Of a stretch of DNA of 10,116 nucleotides, positions 5,997 to 10,116 are shown one piece after another (the first letter of the stretch is position 1; the number at the start of each line of letters is the position of its first letter). The notes beneath the pieces are model-generated. The model worked only from the letters and a program-made list of their open reading frames with translations. It searched no databases and was not told the DNA's origin. Made by a program: the position numbers and the translations under genes. The DNA comes from Candidatus Omnitrophota bacterium (GTDB taxonomy: Bacteria > Omnitrophota > Gorgyraeia > Tantalellales > Tantalellaceae), in contig JAGLIU010000086.1 in the NCBI GenBank assembly GCA_023142805.1, forward strand, positions 1 through 10,116, given 5' to 3'.

Positions 5997-8431
5997 TTCG
6001 TTTTCTTTTTAGTTGTTGTTGTCTTTTTTTTCGCGCGCTTTTTATCTGAAGAATCTTTTTTTGAAAAGTTATCTGTGTACTCTTTTAATTTACGAGACAC
6101 TAAATAATTAATCGTCCCCGCGGGATATTTACCATTCTTAGCTTTCTTCCCGGCTTTTTTACCTGTCAATATCTCTATCCCCTCACCCACCGTAGAAACC
6201 GACCAGATGTTAAATTTTTTCTTCTTCACGGCATTCACTACTTCATCCTTCAACATAAGATGCTTCGTATTCAGTTCCGGAATTATCACCCCTTGTTCTC
6301 CTGTCAGCCCCTTAAGTTTACAAACATGATAAAACCCTTCTATTTTCTCGTTAACCCCGCCAATAGGCTGTATCATACCATGCTGATTCATTGATCCCGT
6401 AACAGCAATAGATTGCTTCAGGGGTACACCCGAAAGAGAAGATAAAAGACAATAAGCCTCTGTACTTGAAGCTGAATCACCGTCAACTCCATTATAAGAC
6501 TGTTCGAAACAAATACTCGCGTTGAGACTTAATGGAGCGTCTTGAGCGAACTCTTCTCCGATATAACCGCTTAATATCATAACACCTTTTGAATGAATAT
6601 TTCCTCCCATTTTTACCTGTCTTTCGATATCAACAACTCCATTCTTCCCCATATACGTACGCGCGGTTATACGTGACGGTTTCCCAAACATGTATTCACC
6701 CATGTCGTAAACAGCCAAGCCGTTGACCTGCCCTACCACAGCACCTTTGGAATCTATCATAATTATGTTTTTTTCTATTAATTCGCTTATTTTTTCTTCA
6801 ATAAGGTTAGATCGGTACATTTTTTCATGTATGGCTTTTTTTACATGTGCCACATCCACATATTCCGCGTTACTCTGTCCGGCATAATAATTCGCTTCTC
6901 GTAACACATCAGCAATATACATAAATTTCGCGCTAAGCTTGTCCTGGTCCGCGCTCAATCTTGAACCATACTCCACGATTTTCGCTACCGAACCCCGTTC
7001 AAAATGACGCATCCCTTCTTCTTCACATCTAACTTTGATAAACGCGGCATATTTTTTCATCTTTTCTTCATCACGCTCCATTTCAACATCAAAATCGGCT
7101 TTGATCTTGAACATCTTGCGAAACTCCTCATCATATCTATACAACATTTGATACAACCACGGAGACCCTACCATTACGATCTTTATATCCGATGGTATCG
7201 GCTTGGGCTTAAGACTTGTAGTGCTAACAAGTCGAAATTGCTCGTTTATATCCTCGACTTTGAGTTCACGATTACGTATAACACGTTTTATCGCGTCCCA
7301 CGCCATAAAACTGCTTAAAACATCCATTGCCTGGAGAATCAAATACCCCCCATTGGCTTTATGTAACGCTCCCGGAGCTATCATAGTGAAGTCGGTTGTC
7401 ATAGAACCGAATTGCGAAACATATTCAATTCTTCCTATAAGATTATAATACGTAGGATTCTGCTCTTTAATAACAGGCGCGCCATTAGAATGCCTGTGAT
7501 CTACCAAAAGATTAACCTGATATTTCCGAAATGTATCTTTTTTCGGAGCGCCTTTTACCCCAAAAATCGCGACAGGGGCTTCCTCACCTTCTTCTTTAAA
7601 AGCGTCTATCTCCTCAACCACATTCTGCTGAACATGATTTAAATATTCCAAAACACCGTTAAATTCTCTGTATTTAAACCTAAGCTCATCTATAGCGTGT
7701 TTAACGGAAAACAAAGCTATTTCCTGCTCAAGATCCTTTATCTGCATTTTTGCGGCTTTTTCCATAGCCCTGACTTCACTCAATATCTGCTCTATTTTTA
7801 TATGAAGATCATTTTTTGTCTTTTCTATCGTTTCTTTCTTTTTGTCGGTAAGAGCGTCATATTCTAGCGCCGTCATAGATTTTTCGCCTTTTCGAGGCAC
7901 TAATATCACACCCGTAGCGGACTGTTTAAGAACAAACCCTTCTTTAAACGCTTGATTTTCAACGTTCTCCAGAGTTTCATCCCTTTTTTCCTTGTATTCT
8001 TTAAGAAGATTCTGCTTTCTTGTTTCATAATCCTCACTTTCAAAAGCCTTTGTTATTTCAAACTTAAGCTCACTTATCAATTCTTCCATATCTTTTTTGA
8101 ACATTATACCCCTACCGGCAGGAAGACTTATTGCTATCGGCTCGTCTTCATTAACAAAATTGTTCACATATAACCAGTCATCCGGTATTTCTTGTTTAGC
8201 GGCTATCTCACTTACGGCTTTATCTACCTGAGTATTTCTACCTGTTCCCGTCGCGCCGCACACAAATATATTAAACCCGTCGGCTCTTATATTAAGCCCA
8301 ACATCTATAGAACTCACTCCCCTCTCCTGATGCAACGGCTCCTTTTCAAAAGCATAATCTTCGGTAGTTTTAAACGGAAATAACGCGGGGTCACATGTCG
8401 ATTTAAGCTCACTACTTTTCAATTTTCGCAT
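5993..8431 (-). CDS. Lon-like ATP-dependent protease (AAA_32 type)
   Basis: A Lon-family serine protease of the AAA_32 plus Lon_C arrangement, like E. coli YcbZ (LonH), not classical LonA. It has 812 residues from the chosen start. The ATPase part has GATGTGRN (59-66) where Walker A normally has GKT, and GGYLILQAMD (361-370) where Walker B would be. Between them lies a long charged, coiled-coil-like insertion (about 130-285). The proteolytic domain has GDSAS with Ser653 and GGVNEKIEGF with Lys696. The Ser-Lys distance of 43 equals that of E. coli Lon, so the dyad looks intact. The last 40 residues form a lysine/threonine-rich tail (KKKTTTTKKKTK). The start at 8431 has AAGGAG (8442-8437) immediately upstream. 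An ATG at 8476 would add 15 basic residues without a ribosome binding site. The stop overlaps the antiporter start. Likely role: degradation of unidentified, perhaps damaged, proteins. Confidence 0.9.
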   Translation of the reverse strand: MRKLKSSELKSTCDPALFPFKTTEDYAFEKEPLHQERGVSSIDVGLNIRADGFNIFVCGATGTGRNTQVDKAVSEIAAKQEIPDDWLYVNNFVNEDEPIAISLPAGRGIMFKKDMEELISELKFEITKAFESEDYETRKQNLLKEYKEKRDETLENVENQAFKEGFVLKQSATGVILVPRKGEKSMTALEYDALTDKKKETIEKTKNDLHIKIEQILSEVRAMEKAAKMQIKDLEQEIALFSVKHAIDELRFKYREFNGVLEYLNHVQQNVVEEIDAFKEEGEEAPVAIFGVKGAPKKDTFRKYQVNLLVDHRHSNGAPVIKEQNPTYYNLIGRIEYVSQFGSMTTDFTMIAPGALHKANGGYLILQAMDVLSSFMAWDAIKRVIRNRELKVEDINEQFRLVSTTSLKPKPIPSDIKIVMVGSPWLYQMLYRYDEEFRKMFKIKADFDVEMERDEEKMKKYAAFIKVRCEEEGMRHFERGSVAKIVEYGSRLSADQDKLSAKFMYIADVLREANYYAGQSNAEYVDVAHVKKAIHEKMYRSNLIEEKISELIEKNIIMIDSKGAVVGQVNGLAVYDMGEYMFGKPSRITARTYMGKNGVVDIERQVKMGGNIHSKGVMILSGYIGEEFAQDAPLSLNASICFEQSYNGVDGDSASSTEAYCLLSSLSGVPLKQSIAVTGSMNQHGMIQPIGGVNEKIEGFYHVCKLKGLTGEQGVIIPELNTKHLMLKDEVVNAVKKKKFNIWSVSTVGEGIEILTGKKAGKKAKNGKYPAGTINYLVSRKLKEYTDNFSKKDSSDKKRAKKKTTTTKKKTK

Positions 8432-8435
8432 TTTT

Positions 8436-8442
8436 CTCCTTT
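8436..8442 (-). promoter_or_regulatory. Ribosome binding site that decides the Lon-like start
   Basis: AAGGAG followed by four to five A bases and the ATG at 8431. It is the only strong Shine-Dalgarno near the gene and lies inside the longer reading frame that opens at 8476, which argues for the shorter protein. Confidence 0.65.
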
Positions 8443-8491
8443 TCGGGATCGTTTTAACCCTCACCTTGCAAAACAAGTATAGGATACCTCA

Positions 8492-8518
8492 ATTATATCC
8501 AAGAATCAACCCACTCAA
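8492..8518 (-). promoter_or_regulatory. Candidate promoter for the Lon-like/antiporter unit
   Basis: A perfect TATAAT (8497-8492) has TTGAGT (8518-8513) upstream with a short 15-base spacer. The -35 box overlaps the stop codon of the AEC carrier gene. Transcription from here would begin near 8485, giving about 54 bases of leader to the ATG at 8431. It would leave almost none for the ATG at 8476, in agreement with the inner start. The short spacer makes it a weak case, and read-through from pgi and the carrier gene is equally possible. Confidence 0.3.
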
Positions 8519-9474
8519 ATAATTATCATTTTAAAAACATACAACCACAAAGGTACACTGAGTATCGCGACCACATGTGTATAAAAAATAGACCTGGAAA
8601 AAAATTCGTTATTTGCGCCGGTATAACTCCCTATAACTACAAGAGATACCGCGGCGGGCATTGTCGCCTGTAGAAATAAGAAAAATTTATAACTCATATC
8701 CAGAGGAACAACTCTCAAAACACTCAGAACAATAACGGGAAAAATAAAGAGCTTGGTTACAACACTCGCGATAATCGGTTTTTTTTCCGTCAGATCATGA
8801 GCTTTATATCTGCAAAGATACGAACCTAAAGTAATCATAGCTATGGAAAAAGAAGCTTGACCAAGCTGTTCTATGGGCGCCGCCACAATATTCGGCAAGC
8901 TGCCCTTCCCCATCAAAGCTACCCATATTAACGAAAAAACAGTAGCAACAACAGGCGGATTAAATAATACCTGTAATTTAAAACCTTTCTTTATCCCTCC
9001 TTTTAAAAACAAGGGAACAAGTGACCACATTATTACATTGAAACCTAGTATAAAAAGAAACAGGTATACCAACAGTTTATCTCCCACCGCGCCCGCGAAT
9101 GAAAATAATATAAGATTCATGGGTAGATATCCGCAATTTTGAAACCCGCAACTACACATGAATTCTCGGCTTAATCCAAATCCTTTCAACCAAAAACTAT
9201 GAACGATCTTACCCGCGACCATCCCCACGACGGAAAAGATCATTGCTGAAAGAGGAAGGATCCACCAATAGCTGTATTCTGTAAAACTAAAATTTGAAAT
9301 AGTCTTCGATATGATTAACGCCGGAAAAAAAACACGCACAAGCAACAAACTCAACATATCCGTAAATTTATCATCAATGAACTTACGCATATGCAAAAAA
9401 TATCCTATTGCCATTAGGATAAAAAGTTTTGTTATAGAAACTATTATTGTAAAAAAACCAAATTGAAAATCCAT
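8515..9474 (-). CDS. AEC-family (auxin efflux carrier-like) transporter
   Basis: A 319-residue integral membrane protein of the Membrane_trans/AEC family. Bacterial members export or exchange small organic acids such as malate or malonate, and the substrate here is unknown. About ten hydrophobic segments fill the chain, five on each side of a central loop (about 158-170). Family-like blocks are FPALIISKT (50-58), FQNCGYLPM (111-119), NPP (172-174), GQASFSIAMITLGSYL (205-220) and MPAAVS (272-277). Length is typical. There is no cleavable signal; the first helix serves as anchor. The start has only a weak TGAG 6 bases upstream, and the frame leads directly into helix 1. It follows pgi by 49 bases with no clear terminator between, so the two may be cotranscribed. 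Confidence 0.85.
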   Translation of the reverse strand: MDFQFGFFTIIVSITKLFILMAIGYFLHMRKFIDDKFTDMLSLLLVRVFFPALIISKTISNFSFTEYSYWWILPLSAMIFSVVGMVAGKIVHSFWLKGFGLSREFMCSCGFQNCGYLPMNLILFSFAGAVGDKLLVYLFLFILGFNVIMWSLVPLFLKGGIKKGFKLQVLFNPPVVATVFSLIWVALMGKGSLPNIVAAPIEQLGQASFSIAMITLGSYLCRYKAHDLTEKKPIIASVVTKLFIFPVIVLSVLRVVPLDMSYKFFLFLQATMPAAVSLVVIGSYTGANNEFFSRSIFYTHVVAILSVPLWLYVFKMIII

Positions 9475-9523
9475 AATTAACTCATAATTCGTAACTGTTC
9501 CTATACTACAATCTATTCACCAC

Positions 9524-10116
9524 TTATGGCTTGCCCAACAATTTGAACATTTTGTTTTTATACGCTTCAACACCCGGCTGATTAAACGGATTGACACCGG
9601 AAATATAAGCCGAAACAGCTACCGCTTCTTCCAGAAAATAAAAGAGAGCACCCATATAAAAATCGGTTTTTTGAGGAATAAAAATGGTACTGCTGGGAAC
9701 ACCACCCTCATGATGCGCTTCAATAGTTGCTTCATACGCTTTTTTATTTACATAAGACATCTCGTAACCCGCTAAATAGTTCAAATTATCCAGATTATCT
9801 TTCCTCTCGGGGATAATCGCGTGTTCCTCTTCTTCTTCAACAATAAAAAATGTCTCGAATATATTTCTTTCCCCCTCTTGTATTAACTGTCCCATAGAAT
9901 GAAGATCCATAGAAAAGTCACAAGCAGCGGGAAAAATGCTTTTGTAAGACTTACCTTCACTTTCTCCAAAAAGCTGTTTCCACCATTCTCCTATGTAACG
10001 CAGCTTGTAACTGAAAGTTGAAAATATTTCTATTCTTTTTCCTTTACGGTAAAGAATGTTACGAATAGCGGCATATTTGCAGCTTAAGTTTTCATACCCT
10101 TTATTTTTCTCATTTT
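9524..10116 (-). CDS. pgi: Glucose-6-phosphate isomerase, C-terminal part (cut by window edge)
   Basis: This enzyme interconverts glucose 6-phosphate and fructose 6-phosphate in glycolysis and gluconeogenesis. The frame is open from the right edge to the stop at 9526-9524. It gives 196 full codons, under half of the roughly 450-residue Bacillus/Thermotoga-type enzyme. Recognisable blocks, counted from the first full codon at the edge, are YAAIRNILYRKGK (14-26), EWWKQLFGESEGK (43-55), FPAACDFS (61-68), DLHSMGQ (70-76) and the C-terminal signature GVNPFNQPGVEAYK (173-186). Glu51, His72 and Lys186 have the same spacing (21 and 114) as the catalytic Glu, His and Lys that I recall for the Geobacillus enzyme, so this end looks functional. 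The ATG at 9910 is an internal methionine, not the start. The true start lies outside the window. Confidence 0.95.
   Translation of the reverse strand, partial: NEKNKGYENLSCKYAAIRNILYRKGKRIEIFSTFSYKLRYIGEWWKQLFGESEGKSYKSIFPAACDFSMDLHSMGQLIQEGERNIFETFFIVEEEEEHAIIPERKDNLDNLNYLAGYEMSYVNKKAYEATIEAHHEGGVPSSTIFIPQKTDFYMGALFYFLEEAVAVSAYISGVNPFNQPGVEAYKNKMFKLLGKP

Noticed and set aside
9524..9910. A separate 128-residue gene starting at the ATG at 9910
   Set aside because: The frame is open up to the window edge, and the upstream codons match the glucose-6-phosphate isomerase sequence, including the catalytic Glu. The ATG is internal.

Overview
The window is one AT-rich bacterial segment in which every convincing gene lies on the minus strand, so genes read from the right edge to the left. 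The gene content is housekeeping: sugar phosphate isomerase, a transporter, a Lon-type protease, a cation/proton antiporter, tRNA dihydrouridine synthase, Maf pyrophosphatase and a radical SAM protein. The Pgi fragment is of the short Bacillus/Thermotoga-like type. The Elp3-like radical SAM protein and its DUF6873-like neighbour recall Clostridia-type genes. The tiny lipoprotein-like gene recalls those in Omnitrophota and related phyla. A GCG-for-alanine habit and frequent CGCG tetramers are visible despite the AT richness. The lineage is therefore uncertain: probably an anaerobic or uncultivated bacterium, with no firm phylum.

Layout from the right edge, in order of transcription: the 3' part of pgi (9524-10116, cut by the window edge); a ten-helix AEC-family carrier (8515-9474); a weak promoter candidate over its stop codon; a Lon-like protease with a non-canonical Walker A (5993-8431); and a CPA2 antiporter with two CBS domains (4359-5996), whose ATG overlaps the protease stop as ATGA. 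Then come a dihydrouridine synthase (3281-4228), whose stop codon sits inside a hairpin followed by a U-run; maf (2568-3164); an Elp3-like radical SAM protein without an acetyltransferase domain (1455-2513); and a DUF6873-like protein (713-1429). The last two are closely packed and probably cotranscribed with maf.

The leftmost 712 bases carry none of the longer ORFs but are not empty. They hold hairpins behind the operon (579-613), a REP-like palindrome (641-656), a good sigma70-type promoter (502-531), a 59-codon membrane or lipoprotein gene with a strong Shine-Dalgarno (276-455), a +1-frame open tail after its stop (167-277), and an intrinsic terminator (65-100). Together they look like a complete small transcription unit whose gene may be frameshifted.

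The genes do not form one obvious pathway. The protease/antiporter pair is the only one with a direct sign of translational coupling. No CRISPR array, tRNA, rRNA, transposase, toxin-antitoxin pair or clear defence system was seen.
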